Below, piece after piece: positions 1 through 10,666 of a DNA stretch of 64,000 bases. Position 1 is the first letter of the stretch. Every line of letters begins with the position of its first letter. Where the stretch lies: NCBI GenBank assembly GCA_002682825.1, contig NOKP01000033.1:248001-312000 (forward strand). Direction: 5' to 3'. The notes under the pieces are model-generated. The model did not search any database, was not told the origin of the DNA, and saw only the letters and a list, made by a program, of their open reading frames with translations. The stretch comes from Neonectria sp. B-13 (Eukaryota > Ascomycota > Sordariomycetes > Hypocreales > Nectriaceae). Both the position numbers and the translations under genes were made by a program.

Positions 1-2358
1 GAACGAGCAACCCTACTGGTCGCCTTGAAATCACAGAATATCAACCGAGTCAGAGATATTTTAAGAGACGACAATGCCGATGCTACCATCACCGACGGAC
101 AAGGCGCCGGCGTCTTGCATTACTTGACATTCCTAGGAGACGACGACGCTTCCTCCCTGGCTAAACTTTGTTGCAGCCGAGGAGCTAGCTTGACTCACAG
201 AGCGACAGCTTCCAGCGGGATCAAATTTTGCTTTGGGATGCCGGTGGGCGCCATGACTCCGACTGCATGGGCTCTAGCTGCAGGGATGCCCAAGTACTTC
301 GCCGAATTGCTCAAGCTGCACTTCGAAACCGGCACGGTGATATCGGATTACACATTTCTACTCCTGACAGCTTCAGTGCTACATAACCACCAGATCTTGT
401 TCGACATGTTCCAACAGTATAATCGGAAACCGACACTCTTCACCGAACCCAACGATGAGCCCCTCACAGCCCTGCCGGATATCACTCTAGCCCTGAGTGT
501 CGCTATGAATACTAAGAATGTAGTGAGCTACTGGCGACGCCTGAGAAACGGCCCAGGCCTACTCGGCTCACATTCACGAACCGTTTCCATTTTGCTACAG
601 GAAGGTGCCAATCCGCTTGAATTTGACTGTCCCGGCTATATGCAGTGTGTAGCGTGGAACTCATTACACGTCTGCTTTGTCGTCGGAGACCTCATCAGCC
701 TCAAAGCCATCGTCGACAACTTCCAAGCAAAGTCTCCTTCAATTGACGATGTCTTCGAAAAGCTCGCCACCGAGCTTTTGTGTTCGATCTCTGCGCGCTC
801 CTATGAATGCTTCAGCTTCCTTCTCAAATCATTTCCAGAGCTGGGCAGTGACATCGTTCGTTGGAAGAAACACGCGTCAATGAAGGGTTTTCACACACCA
901 CTGAACCTGGCTGCCTCAGACGTAGATCCCAGATTTGCGGAAACGCTTTTGAAGCTTGGTGCGGATAACGACACAGAGTATGATGATGCCTCGCCGATGG
1001 CGCGTGCCCTTTTAGCTGGTAACATCGATACCGCCGAGGTTATATATCGACACTCAACACAAAGCCAGCGGCAGCGAGCTTTTGGTCCCCACGAAAAGCG
1101 CGGGTTTAACCTGACGGGGCGTCTCGCCTCGGCTTGGAACGTAGATCGCGACGCGCGACTGCTAGACGTCTTTGACTGGATGGCCAAGAAGGGCATGGTT
1201 GCCTTTGAAGCAAATATCAGGCAAGAGCCGGCATGGTCGATTTTGCTCACAGAGAAACCATCGCCGGTCCTAGAACATGCTCGTCTCGATGCGGAGATGG
1301 CCAAGAGGTTTTTTATCATGTTTCGACACCGTTTATCAGAGATGGACGACACGGGCATGACACCGTTACACTATGCCGCGGTTCACGGCCATGTGGAGAT
1401 GGTGCAATGTCTGTTAGAGCTGGGCGCAAATATGAATGAGAGAACCAACGCATCATCGGATGGTACTCGGGTTGATCTAACGGCGCTGGATCTGGCAGTT
1501 TTGAGATTAAGCACCGACCCACCGACAGAAATACAAACCGGGGGAAGGAGCAACATCGCACTTTGGAGACAGAGGTTACTGGATGTGGTTGATTCCCTTC
1601 TGTCCAACGGCGGCAAGCTCAGCAGTGGACCAACTCCTTCGGTTCGTCCCGAGACTGGGTTTCACAAAGGGCTGCATTTTTTTCTGCTGACCGACGAAAA
1701 TTATGAAAAACAACGGAACCAAATGCCAGAGGAGATTGGAGAGTGGCCTCAGAAGCTGAGGCCTGACCGCACCAGCCCAAGTGAAGAGACAGAGACATTC
1801 TCCAAACTCTGGATCCAGGCTCAAGGCGTAGATGGGACAGTCACGTGTCTAAGCAGGAAACTTGTTGATTCTTATTTGACACGGAACCAACCCTTTGCAG
1901 GACAAGGAGACCATGCTCCCGGGAGCTATCGGCGTTTCTTGAACCGAACGGCTATGCTCAGACGCAGAATTTGGTCGGCTCAGCATGGCCCCTCGGATTG
2001 CATCGGGAGTCTTCTGGATACCAAAGCGAGAGATTGGCACGAATACGGGGCAATAATCCGACAAGAAAATGATCAGATAGAGCCAATTCCCCTGTATTGC
2101 GCCATTTACTATCTCGGGCCACCGCCTTCAGATTCATCTCGGAGCGTGGATACTTACGAGATTCTAAAATTCCTCCACAAAAACCTCCTCCCCGAAGATT
2201 CGAGAGGACCAGCAGGTCCGACGATCATTTTCGATGCCCGCGAGGATGATCGTGTTGAGGACTCGGAATTAACGCTACGTTTGGCTATGATGAAGGTCGG
2301 CACGCGAGAAGTGACAGTTGTGTCGGGAAGAACGGACAGCGTTAACAATAAGGTATGA
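1..2358 (+). CDS. Ankyrin-repeat protein, 3' part (left palindrome copy)
   Basis: The frame is open from base 1 (first ATG at 25 is internal) to a TGA at 2358, and the protein is identical to the C-terminal 785 or so residues of the kinase-ankyrin protein encoded at 14388-18640. Clear ankyrin consensus is visible around base 1342 (GMTPLHYAAVHGH then CLLELGANMN) and more weakly near 885 (TPLNLAA, LLKLGAD). The kinase half, if present, lies outside the window to the left. This is therefore a partial gene by window truncation, and it may be a duplicate of the right-arm gene or an assembly artefact. Confidence 0.85.
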   Translation, partial: ERATLLVALKSQNINRVRDILRDDNADATITDGQGAGVLHYLTFLGDDDASSLAKLCCSRGASLTHRATASSGIKFCFGMPVGAMTPTAWALAAGMPKYFAELLKLHFETGTVISDYTFLLLTASVLHNHQILFDMFQQYNRKPTLFTEPNDEPLTALPDITLALSVAMNTKNVVSYWRRLRNGPGLLGSHSRTVSILLQEGANPLEFDCPGYMQCVAWNSLHVCFVVGDLISLKAIVDNFQAKSPSIDDVFEKLATELLCSISARSYECFSFLLKSFPELGSDIVRWKKHASMKGFHTPLNLAASDVDPRFAETLLKLGADNDTEYDDASPMARALLAGNIDTAEVIYRHSTQSQRQRAFGPHEKRGFNLTGRLASAWNVDRDARLLDVFDWMAKKGMVAFEANIRQEPAWSILLTEKPSPVLEHARLDAEMAKRFFIMFRHRLSEMDDTGMTPLHYAAVHGHVEMVQCLLELGANMNERTNASSDGTRVDLTALDLAVLRLSTDPPTEIQTGGRSNIALWRQRLLDVVDSLLSNGGKLSSGPTPSVRPETGFHKGLHFFLLTDENYEKQRNQMPEEIGEWPQKLRPDRTSPSEETETFSKLWIQAQGVDGTVTCLSRKLVDSYLTRNQPFAGQGDHAPGSYRRFLNRTAMLRRRIWSAQHGPSDCIGSLLDTKARDWHEYGAIIRQENDQIEPIPLYCAIYYLGPPPSDSSRSVDTYEILKFLHKNLLPEDSRGPAGPTIIFDAREDDRVEDSELTLRLAMMKVGTREVTVVSGRTDSVNNKV

Positions 2359-3583
2359 TGGAGTGATGGGAAAGTTTCTCGGGGGAATTGGAGAGTTATC
2401 ATTCGGTATCTGTATATCACTATAGAGATTAGACTGCCTTTTTACTTACGTGATGACCTCTACCGAAATGTTATAGGTGGAGGATCCGCACAATGCGGGC
2501 TGAATGGCAGTTCGCATACTACGCTGCGCCAAAGCAACTCAAGCCTCCAACCGAATATACTCTTATTTCTCTACACGCCGATGAACTCGCAACATGACTA
2601 AGTGAAAAGTAAAAACGGCCGCAACAGCAAGAAAATCTGCCTGCATTGTGTGGACACAGTAACCAAAACTTTGAACTGCCCTGTGTCCGTAGCACTTACG
2701 TATCCACAAGGGTCAAAATAGGAGCCGCTGAGAACTTGCGTGCCAGACCGAAGTCTCAAGTACGCACCATAGCAATAGAAGTGTCTCTTCTTTTTACTTT
2801 TCCCGTCTTCTCAGTAGCATTCCATCCAGATCCCAGCATTCGCTTCAGTGGTCGTTTGCTGCATTCCAAAAGTACAAGTAATTAACTACAGACTGGTCGG
2901 CACCTCCCTATCCGTCTTCGGCCGAACTATTTTCGTTCACATAAACAATACAAGGACCTGGTTCGAGAACTTGGCATATGTTATCTTTTACACGTCGCAA
3001 ACTCGCAATGCTTCCTTAAAACAAACCTAGGGCTATGCAGGATTTAGCCGTACAAGCGAGGTTGACTTTAGGCTGCTTTTGAGGTGCAGGCTGTGCAGAT
3101 AGAAGATGGGACGATCCAACCAAACACATGGCAAGCTGCAGACCTTATTGTGTTGAGGAAAGTGAGATGTTTTTGCCGCCGGAACTCGGCAACAAGGCGC
3201 ACTCTGCCACACTAAACAGACGCCCGACCGAAGTGCGATGGTGCCACATGACGTTTTAGTACGTCTCCATTGGCCGCCCTCATCTCAGATTCATCTAGGT
3301 GCAGGCTCAGCCGCAGTGGCGGAGTGCCAAGACTAAAACACATAAAAGACGTCATGGCCTGACCCATTTCCCGCTTGTATTCGTATCCATCCAATGGCCC
3401 ACTACCCCATTTATCATTTTGCACCTTCAAGGCGACGTTGACTTCATTGGTATCCCCAGATCTTGGCATTCAATCTTAGATCAATTGCAACACACTTACA
3501 CATCCTCGTCGTGAGAAAAAGCTTTATCCCTCAATTTATGAGCCAAGTAACTGAGTCCATTCTCCAGCAAAAAGAACTGCGAA
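2359..3583. other. Intergenic, no gene seen (left arm)
   Basis: About 1.2 kb between the ankyrin gene stop and the GRDP start codon. Only short, unconvincing frames are present. The last few hundred bases presumably hold the GRDP promoter. The mirror segment is 13163-14387. Confidence 0.7.
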
Positions 3584-6079
3584 ATGGCTGCCCCGCCGTC
3601 TTATCAGGAAGCTGGGGCTGGCATCTCTGTCACAGACGATCAGCCACCACTCGACCTCACAGCGTCCTTCGCAAACCTCCATCTCGGACCGGCACCTTGT
3701 GACCCGGATCCAAACACCTGTCTTGCGCATCTCAGACTCCTATTTGCTTTCGAAAATTTGAAAGAAGATGTTGGCTATACCGATGGCTTGTGGGGTTTGT
3801 GGGATTCGCGTGCCGACGGGAACATGGAGGTGCCGAAGAAGGCTGACGTCAAAGAGCCTGTTCCCAAGGACTCCGATGCAAAGGTCCCAAAAGAAAAGCA
3901 CTTGCGTCTAAGTATTATACGCGAAAAACGTTGGGCCCTCTTCGTCGCGCGGGCTGTTGACCGATATGAGGTCTGGTGGAACAGCCTCGTCGAGGGCCCC
4001 CGCCTAACCGAGTGGGATATGGCATCCCAAGATTCGCCTGCCTATACACGATTCACTGCTGTTCAAAACCTTGACTACTGGAGAGGAAAAACACTTCCGC
4101 CACTCGGTAAGTATAATTTATCCAATTGCGGATCGTGTTACTGACTGAACTCCAAAGACGTCCTGATGGTCTACCACGCTCACATGCTGAATCCGTACAA
4201 CTTCTTGGAAGATTGTCTACGTGCCGGGCATCGTCAGTTCTGGGGCAGCGGAATGCCATGGAGCTTGGTCAATGCAGCCATCGACGCAAACTTCAACTAC
4301 AACGTGTCAGACAACGACAAAGCCCGCTGGGTTTCACAGACTGGTCGTTCCTGGAACAACGCCGATGATCCTACCTTCAAATCCATCAGCTGCCCCGTCT
4401 GTAACTCTCAGATCATCATACCATGGACCACCTGCGGACTTGACGAGCATCCCAAAACCAGTGACCAACCTAGTCTCATTGGCTCGGGCTACGGCGATGG
4501 GAAGCTTGAAACCAGTTGTCCCCGCTGCGCAACTCGTATCAACAAAGAATTTCTCAGTGTTGTCAAGTTCTGCAACGACTCTCGAGATCTCCTAACCAAG
4601 GATGTGCCAATGCCTGGTACTGTGATCCACCCTTTGAGTGGAGAGCCAGAAGAGTTTCGTCCAACGCACAAGGTGCGATGGAACCCGCACACGTTTCCGA
4701 ACCGAATGATCAAACTGGTTCTCCGCATCGATATACAGGATCTACTGAAGACCCCGAGCTTGGAAGAGCCACCAACCGTCGATGATGTGCGCAAGATGGT
4801 TGAAGCGACGTTGGACAAGCAGAGTGCTTTGCGAGTCATTTACGAAGGTTCGCCCAACAGTTTGTCTTATCGGCCTATCAAACTATCACCCCTCGCTCGG
4901 CTGAGTGTTCGCAAGATGATGAGCCGCTATTGGGACAACTTCAGCCCATTCGCACTAGATTTGTGTGGTGCAGTGATGCGACAGGGCATCTTTTCAGAGA
5001 AGATGCGTCAAATTGACTGGCTACACTCGCCTGCCGCGCGTGAGACTATGACACGGCTTTTGACCAAGTACAACCGCTTTATTAACATCATTGCCGAGTA
5101 TCCAAAGGAGGTTGCTGTCCCTACCCTCGATGTCGACCTTGCCTGGCACACGCATCAGCTATCCCCATCGGCATACTACGTGTACACAAAGGCAGTTACC
5201 AACAAGTTCATCCGACACGACGACAAGATAGAGGAAGACAACTTGAAAGAGGGGTTCGAGTGGACCAGCAAGACATACCAGGAGAGTTACGGTGAGGTGT
5301 ATTCCGAGTGCACTTGTTGGTACTGCGAATCAGTTAGAACCTCGCACATATCTTCCATTGGAAGGATGCTGGGGATTTCTTCAAACGAGAAGGGTAAGGT
5401 CTAATTTTCTTCCCAATTTGCTAAAGTATTTGACTAATACGATTGCAGTTGAGGAGAAGTTTCACTCATCAGGTGCCGCCAGTCTCTGTCCACCGGACAA
5501 TTCAGCTCACATATCGTCGCATAACGCAGTGAAGCTGAACGATGATGCTACGGCCCTCGCACCAGGACGAAGATCGGTTCAAAGACAGATGCAGGAGTTG
5601 CACCAGCGTCGCTTGGAGGACAACTATCAGAAGGCTCGCAAGCGCGCAGAGAAGAAGGGCCGCAAATTGCCTCCCAGAGAGCAATACTACGAGCACTGGG
5701 GCTATAGCTACTACAGTAAGTTTGGAATTCTCCAGAGACTACGTTGCTGTTCATCAACTAACCACAGATTGCTTCAGTGTACGGACCTTGGATGTATCCT
5801 ATGTACTTTACAGGAGGCATGTACTATGGCTCGGACCCTGGCGTTGCGGGTTCTGGTGGAGGCTCCTGTGCATCTGGAAGTTGTGGAGGAGGCGTGGCCG
5901 CTGGTGCTTGCGGAAGTGCTGGCGGCGGATGTGCGGCTGGCGGCTGCGGAGGAGGTGGGGGAGGATGCGCAGCTGGAGGAGGAGGTGGATGCGGAGGAGG
6001 AGGCGGAGGAGGAGGAGGCGGCTGTGGAGGAGGCGGTGGTGGTGGCGGAGGAGGATGTGGAGGTGGAGGTGGGAGTTGA
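3584..6079 (+). CDS. Glycine-rich domain-containing protein (DUF1399/GRDP-like)
   Basis: Four exons, 3584-4106, 4158-5393, 5449-5715 and 5778-6079, join in phase to give 775 residues; the introns are 51, 55 and 62 bp with GTAAGT/GTAAGG donors. The DUF1399 signatures are plain: VLMVYHAHMLNP near residue 176, spanning the first intron, and DLAWHTHQLSP near 504. Two CxxC pairs (CPVC, CPRC) in the first half suggest a zinc-binding insertion. The final exon encodes about 80 residues of almost only Gly and Cys with some Ala and Ser. The family is found in plants and fungi; plant GRDPs are linked to development and stress, but the biochemical role is unknown. An identical copy is at 10667-13162. Confidence 0.88.
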
Positions 6080-6276
6080 GTCGTGATGATCATGGATGAC
6101 GGTTGCCAATCTCGATGCTTGTTTACGACTCGTGTCATTTTACTCTTATTCTAGGTATCTCATGGAGTATGTAAGCCTATGGCTAGGAACCACCGTGCAT
6201 AGTTTTGTCTTGGGAGGTCCTGGAATATGTTTGCTGTTGTATTCTGACTCCCTCAGCTAATAGATCCATGAGACCC

Positions 6277-6582
6277 CTAGACAACGATCTCGTTCAGGGT
6301 CGCCATAACCTCGTCAATATACTTGGCCCCGACTAGAATCCCATCCTCATCTCGAACCTCCTTGTCGTCTCCGAAATACACATTCCCCTCATCCAGGCAC
6401 GCCAGGCATGTCTTCATCACCTTGCTATACTGGTGCCCATTCTACGTCTCTGCTTGCCTCTTGCTAGTCCCAGAAGGTAGTATTTCACCAAGTATAGGCT
6501 CCCAAGTAGCCTTATTAATGCCTATCACTAATGAAACCACACTCCCACCACTTTGTACTACATAGTACTTTTTTCCCCAGCT
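6277..6582 (-). pseudogene. Decayed C-terminal gene remnant (left copy)
   Basis: Mirror of 10164-10469. Read on the minus strand it gives a conserved-looking C-terminal peptide with an internal stop codon and further stops just upstream. See the right-arm entry for the reading and the family argument. Confidence 0.55.
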
Positions 6583-6735
6583 TTACTTCGCTCAACCAAT
6601 ATTCAATACCTTAGTGGGGTGATTGTGGAGATTGCGCACTCGATAGCTTGGCGGACTAGCACCTCGCTAACTACGTATGTAGACTAGGGCAAGCCGGCTC
6701 GGCACTGTCGGCAGGCTTCGGGGTCAGAGGAGTGA

Positions 6736-6743
6736 TATATAAA
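6736..6743 (+). promoter_or_regulatory. TATA box of small secreted protein gene
   Basis: TATATAAA lies about 90 bp upstream of the ATG at 6832, a normal spacing once a short 5' leader is allowed. The mirror copy is at 10003-10010. Confidence 0.55.
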
Positions 6744-6831
6744 GACGTTATTCAGAACAGCCATAACTAATCTTGCTTCCCTGAAGTCCTCTTTCTCCAC
6801 TGTTATTTTTGTGTCTTATTTTTCCTTCAGC

Positions 6832-7257
6832 ATGCCTTCTTTCACAGCTTTCGCCGTTGCCATTGCCTTGTCCATTGGGGCCGTTAACGTTAACGCGGGC
6901 CCATGCAACCCGAGCTCGTCCACCACCACAACCTCTACTACTGAGCCATCAACCATCACGACTACAACCACGACAGCAGCAAGCACGACAACTACCGCAG
7001 TTGTTGCCCCGCCCACGTGCGGCAAGTCCGGCTACATAACATCAGACAACCCCTTCTCCACAACCACCGCGACGTCTATTGAAGTGTGCGAGACTAGGTG
7101 CCTCAACGCCGAAAATTGTTTGGCCCTTCGATTTATAGCGGGAGCTGCCGTTGGGGAATGCAGTCTGTATTCCTCCTCACTCGCAGACCTTGGCTTCTAC
7201 GAGGCAAACGTCAACGATGTAACCTTTTCCGACCGGAATTGTGAGGCCGTACCTTGA
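6832..7257 (+). CDS. Small secreted Ser/Thr-rich protein with PAN-like Cys domain
   Basis: A 141-residue product. I start at the ATG at 6832, because the frame further upstream has only a GTG. Residues 1-22 or so form a signal peptide (FAVAIALSIGAVNVNA). A Thr/Ser-rich linker of about 35 residues, probably O-glycosylated, follows. The C-terminal domain has six cysteines in the arrangement of PAN/Apple-like fungal domains (C-GKSG, VCETRCLNAENCLAL, ECSLY, RNC). Such domains bind protein or carbohydrate and are common in extracellular fungal proteins; the specific ligand is unknown. A TATA box sits upstream. The right-arm copy at 9489-9914 is identical. Confidence 0.75.
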   Translation: MPSFTAFAVAIALSIGAVNVNAGPCNPSSSTTTTSTTEPSTITTTTTTAASTTTTAVVAPPTCGKSGYITSDNPFSTTTATSIEVCETRCLNAENCLALRFIAGAAVGECSLYSSSLADLGFYEANVNDVTFSDRNCEAVP

Positions 7258-8223
7258 TCCGGGATTTACGATGCCTCGGCAGAGCGGACACTTGCTGCAC
7301 TTGAGTATCACAGTATCGCCTCGGTAACTAGAAGAGCTAGACACCGAGGTTGTTGCTGAAGGTCGAGGTCGACAAATTATGGATCGATATCTTGGAGCGT
7401 TGAAACCAGCGCTGTTGTATCTCCTTGGGTCGACTGGCTGCCCAGTCTTTTTTTCTACGCCTAGCCGTCAGCTGTATTCGAATACTATACATGTGACTAT
7501 TTGTGAAATACAATATTCCTCATGTGCACTATTTTTCTTCTGCGCTCAGGCTGTTTCGCAGCCGGTAGCTCATGATGTGAGAAGCTGAGAGCAGAAGAAA
7601 CTGCTGCTGTCTGGAAAACCTCATAGATAGCAGTTGATTGTCGCATGAATTCTGTCTAGCACAGCATTCCACTTACATTTATGTCGCATTTGTAGTTACG
7701 TCCCGCACAGCTACACCCTTTGGTGGCGCTAGAACCGTCCCCGCGAAGTTACTAGTTGTAATTTGCAATTAGTCGTCAATCTTTTGGCCGGCAATTGTCA
7801 TCCGAAGTTACCAAAGTCTCTCGAATGCCATCTTACAGATATGAGTAAAGAACAGCAGTTACCTCGCCAAGGCTCGTCTTGACGAACACAAACTTAAAGC
7901 TAGAAGCTTTGAAGCAATGCGCCACAGTGCCCCATAGGCAAAAACATCCCTGGAAAGCCAAAGGGTAGGCTATATCATCCTGTAGACGAACTTGTTGCTA
8001 GCTCTTTGCCAGAAATGCTCAACTTTCTCGGTAGCTTAGTCGAGTACACAAAGCACATTGACAACGCTCTCAACACGGTACTAAAATCGGTAGTGACCTA
8101 CTAGGCGTTTAGTTATAGTTAGATTACAGCTCTCAATCGCACTGAAATGTTTCGTTTCGTAATTGCTCTGTCTCTCACTGTCAAGTGGGCTGTGATTTAT
8201 CAGCATGTGCGGAGAAGGCAGAT
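7258..8223. other. Non-coding inner end of left arm
   Basis: Nearly 1 kb without a convincing gene. Between about 7840 and 8103 two overlapping plus-strand frames (one reading LDEHKLKARSFEAM, the other GKPKGRLYHPVDELV then EMLNFLGSLVEYTKH and stopping at 8103) look like a decayed coding sequence with a frameshift. I do not recognise it. Confidence 0.5.
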
Positions 8224-8323
8224 NNNNNNNNNNNNNNNNNNNNNNNNNNNNNNNNNNNNNNNNNNNNNNNNNNNNNNNNNNNNNNNNNNNNNNNNNNNNN
8301 NNNNNNNNNNNNNNNNNNNNNNN
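8224..8323. other. Assembly gap of 100 Ns
   Basis: Exactly 100 consecutive Ns lie immediately inside the left arm. A round 100-base run is the usual placeholder for a gap of unknown length, so the true distance between the arms, and even their adjacency, is not established. Confidence 0.99.
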
Positions 8324-8426
8324 TGGAGGCCGGCGATTGAAGAAGTCGCGATATCGCTGTCAGCAGTGTGATGTAGCTCTATGTAGAGCGGGAGATTGCT
8401 GGGACTTCTATCACCATATAAAATAG
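8324..8426 (+). mobile_element. piggyBac-type transposase, C-terminal fragment
   Basis: The frame from 8325 to the stop at 8426 gives a short C-terminal tail with the pattern RYxCxxC then ALCxxGDCWxxYH. This matches the cysteine/histidine-rich finger that ends piggyBac-family (DDE_Tnp_1_7) transposases. Everything upstream is lost in the N gap. Downstream, 8489-8517 read on the minus strand begins CCCTTTGACTGTCG. That could be a terminal inverted repeat end, since piggyBac ends usually start with CCC, but no TTAA target copy is beside it. The family call rests on the finger only. Confidence 0.7.
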
Positions 8427-8522
8427 GTGGGGTTGAATGTACCTTTGATTTGCTTTACTCTGGTTGGCCAGACCCCCCTGCTCGTGACCCAGGTGTTGCC
8501 TTACGACAGTCAAAGGGATAGT
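8427..8522. other. Unique spacer after transposase fragment
   Basis: About 96 bp between the transposase stop and the start of the right arm. It is not repeated in the left arm. It contains a possible transposon terminal sequence ending near 8517 and no reading frame of note. Confidence 0.6.
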
Positions 8523-9488
8523 ATCTGCCTTCTCCGCACATGCTGATAAATCACAGCCCACTTGACAGTGAGAGACAGAGCAATTACGAAACGAAACATT
8601 TCAGTGCGATTGAGAGCTGTAATCTAACTATAACTAAACGCCTAGTAGGTCACTACCGATTTTAGTACCGTGTTGAGAGCGTTGTCAATGTGCTTTGTGT
8701 ACTCGACTAAGCTACCGAGAAAGTTGAGCATTTCTGGCAAAGAGCTAGCAACAAGTTCGTCTACAGGATGATATAGCCTACCCTTTGGCTTTCCAGGGAT
8801 GTTTTTGCCTATGGGGCACTGTGGCGCATTGCTTCAAAGCTTCTAGCTTTAAGTTTGTGTTCGTCAAGACGAGCCTTGGCGAGGTAACTGCTGTTCTTTA
8901 CTCATATCTGTAAGATGGCATTCGAGAGACTTTGGTAACTTCGGATGACAATTGCCGGCCAAAAGATTGACGACTAATTGCAAATTACAACTAGTAACTT
9001 CGCGGGGACGGTTCTAGCGCCACCAAAGGGTGTAGCTGTGCGGGACGTAACTACAAATGCGACATAAATGTAAGTGGAATGCTGTGCTAGACAGAATTCA
9101 TGCGACAATCAACTGCTATCTATGAGGTTTTCCAGACAGCAGCAGTTTCTTCTGCTCTCAGCTTCTCACATCATGAGCTACCGGCTGCGAAACAGCCTGA
9201 GCGCAGAAGAAAAATAGTGCACATGAGGAATATTGTATTTCACAAATAGTCACATGTATAGTATTCGAATACAGCTGACGGCTAGGCGTAGAAAAAAAGA
9301 CTGGGCAGCCAGTCGACCCAAGGAGATACAACAGCGCTGGTTTCAACGCTCCAAGATATCGATCCATAATTTGTCGACCTCGACCTTCAGCAACAACCTC
9401 GGTGTCTAGCTCTTCTAGTTACCGAGGCGATACTGTGATACTCAAGTGCAGCAAGTGTCCGCTCTGCCGAGGCATCGTAAATCCCGGA
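8523..9488. other. Non-coding inner end of right arm
   Basis: Mirror of 7258-8223 with the same possible decayed frames on the minus strand (about 8643-8906). No intact gene is seen. Confidence 0.5.
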
Positions 9489-9914
9489 TCAAGGTACGGC
9501 CTCACAATTCCGGTCGGAAAAGGTTACATCGTTGACGTTTGCCTCGTAGAAGCCAAGGTCTGCGAGTGAGGAGGAATACAGACTGCATTCCCCAACGGCA
9601 GCTCCCGCTATAAATCGAAGGGCCAAACAATTTTCGGCGTTGAGGCACCTAGTCTCGCACACTTCAATAGACGTCGCGGTGGTTGTGGAGAAGGGGTTGT
9701 CTGATGTTATGTAGCCGGACTTGCCGCACGTGGGCGGGGCAACAACTGCGGTAGTTGTCGTGCTTGCTGCTGTCGTGGTTGTAGTCGTGATGGTTGATGG
9801 CTCAGTAGTAGAGGTTGTGGTGGTGGACGAGCTCGGGTTGCATGGGCCCGCGTTAACGTTAACGGCCCCAATGGACAAGGCAATGGCAACGGCGAAAGCT
9901 GTGAAAGAAGGCAT
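9489..9914 (-). CDS. Small secreted Ser/Thr-rich protein with PAN-like Cys domain (right copy)
   Basis: Identical to the product of 6832-7257: signal peptide, Thr-rich linker and a six-cysteine PAN/Apple-like C-terminal domain, 141 residues. The start is the ATG at 9914, and the TATA box is mirrored at 10003-10010. If the palindrome is real the fungus has two exact copies. If it is an assembly error, only one of the two entries is a real locus. Confidence 0.75.
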   Translation of the reverse strand: MPSFTAFAVAIALSIGAVNVNAGPCNPSSSTTTTSTTEPSTITTTTTTAASTTTTAVVAPPTCGKSGYITSDNPFSTTTATSIEVCETRCLNAENCLALRFIAGAAVGECSLYSSSLADLGFYEANVNDVTFSDRNCEAVP

Positions 9915-10163
9915 GCTGAAGGAAAAATAAGACACAAAAATAACAGTGGAGAAAGAGGACTTCAGGGAAGCAAGATTAGTTATGGCTGTTCTGAATAACG
10001 TCTTTATATATCACTCCTCTGACCCCGAAGCCTGCCGACAGTGCCGAGCCGGCTTGCCCTAGTCTACATACGTAGTTAGCGAGGTGCTAGTCCGCCAAGC
10101 TATCGAGTGCGCAATCTCCACAATCACCCCACTAAGGTATTGAATATTGGTTGAGCGAAGTAA

Positions 10164-10469
10164 AGCTGGGGAAAAAAGTACTATGTAGTACAAAGTGGTG
10201 GGAGTGTGGTTTCATTAGTGATAGGCATTAATAAGGCTACTTGGGAGCCTATACTTGGTGAAATACTACCTTCTGGGACTAGCAAGAGGCAAGCAGAGAC
10301 GTAGAATGGGCACCAGTATAGCAAGGTGATGAAGACATGCCTGGCGTGCCTGGATGAGGGGAATGTGTATTTCGGAGACGACAAGGAGGTTCGAGATGAG
10401 GATGGGATTCTAGTCGGGGCCAAGTATATTGACGAGGTTATGGCGACCCTGAACGAGATCGTTGTCTAG
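10164..10469 (+). pseudogene. Decayed C-terminal remnant, possibly of a HeLo/kinase-like family
   Basis: In one frame, codons from 10164 to a TAG at 10469 read as a coherent peptide interrupted by a TAG at 10302; two more stops lie at 10152 and 10161. Segments include SLVIGINKATWEPILGEIL before the stop and GHQYSKVMKTCLACLDEGN followed by an acidic GILVGAKYIDEVM segment after it. The second part resembles the C-terminal end of the HeLo-pseudokinase at 19657-21234 (GQIYAGVVLKCLECCLDD). I therefore infer a fragment of a related gene, lost by truncation and stop codons. The family link is weak and needs a profile search. Confidence 0.55.
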
Positions 10470-10666
10470 GGGTCTCATGGATCTATTAGCTGAGGGAGTC
10501 AGAATACAACAGCAAACATATTCCAGGACCTCCCAAGACAAAACTATGCACGGTGGTTCCTAGCCATAGGCTTACATACTCCATGAGATACCTAGAATAA
10601 GAGTAAAATGACACGAGTCGTAAACAAGCATCGAGATTGGCAACCGTCATCCATGATCATCACGAC

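Larger units (their letters stand above)
1..8223. repeat. Left arm of giant inverted repeat
   Basis: Every base I compared in this segment is the reverse complement of 8523-16745, with a constant coordinate sum of 16746. All reading frames in the two arms translate identically, including non-coding shadow frames, so the arms appear to be identical. The outer end is not seen: the repeat runs to base 1, and on the other side the matching gene continues beyond 16745 into unique-looking sequence. The arm holds an ankyrin gene end, a GRDP gene, a gene remnant and a small secreted protein gene. Confidence 0.97.

Noticed and set aside
5824..6138. Long polyproline frame antisense to the GRDP tail (also 10608-10922)
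   Set aside because: It is the reverse complement of GGN glycine codons of a spliced, family-supported exon.
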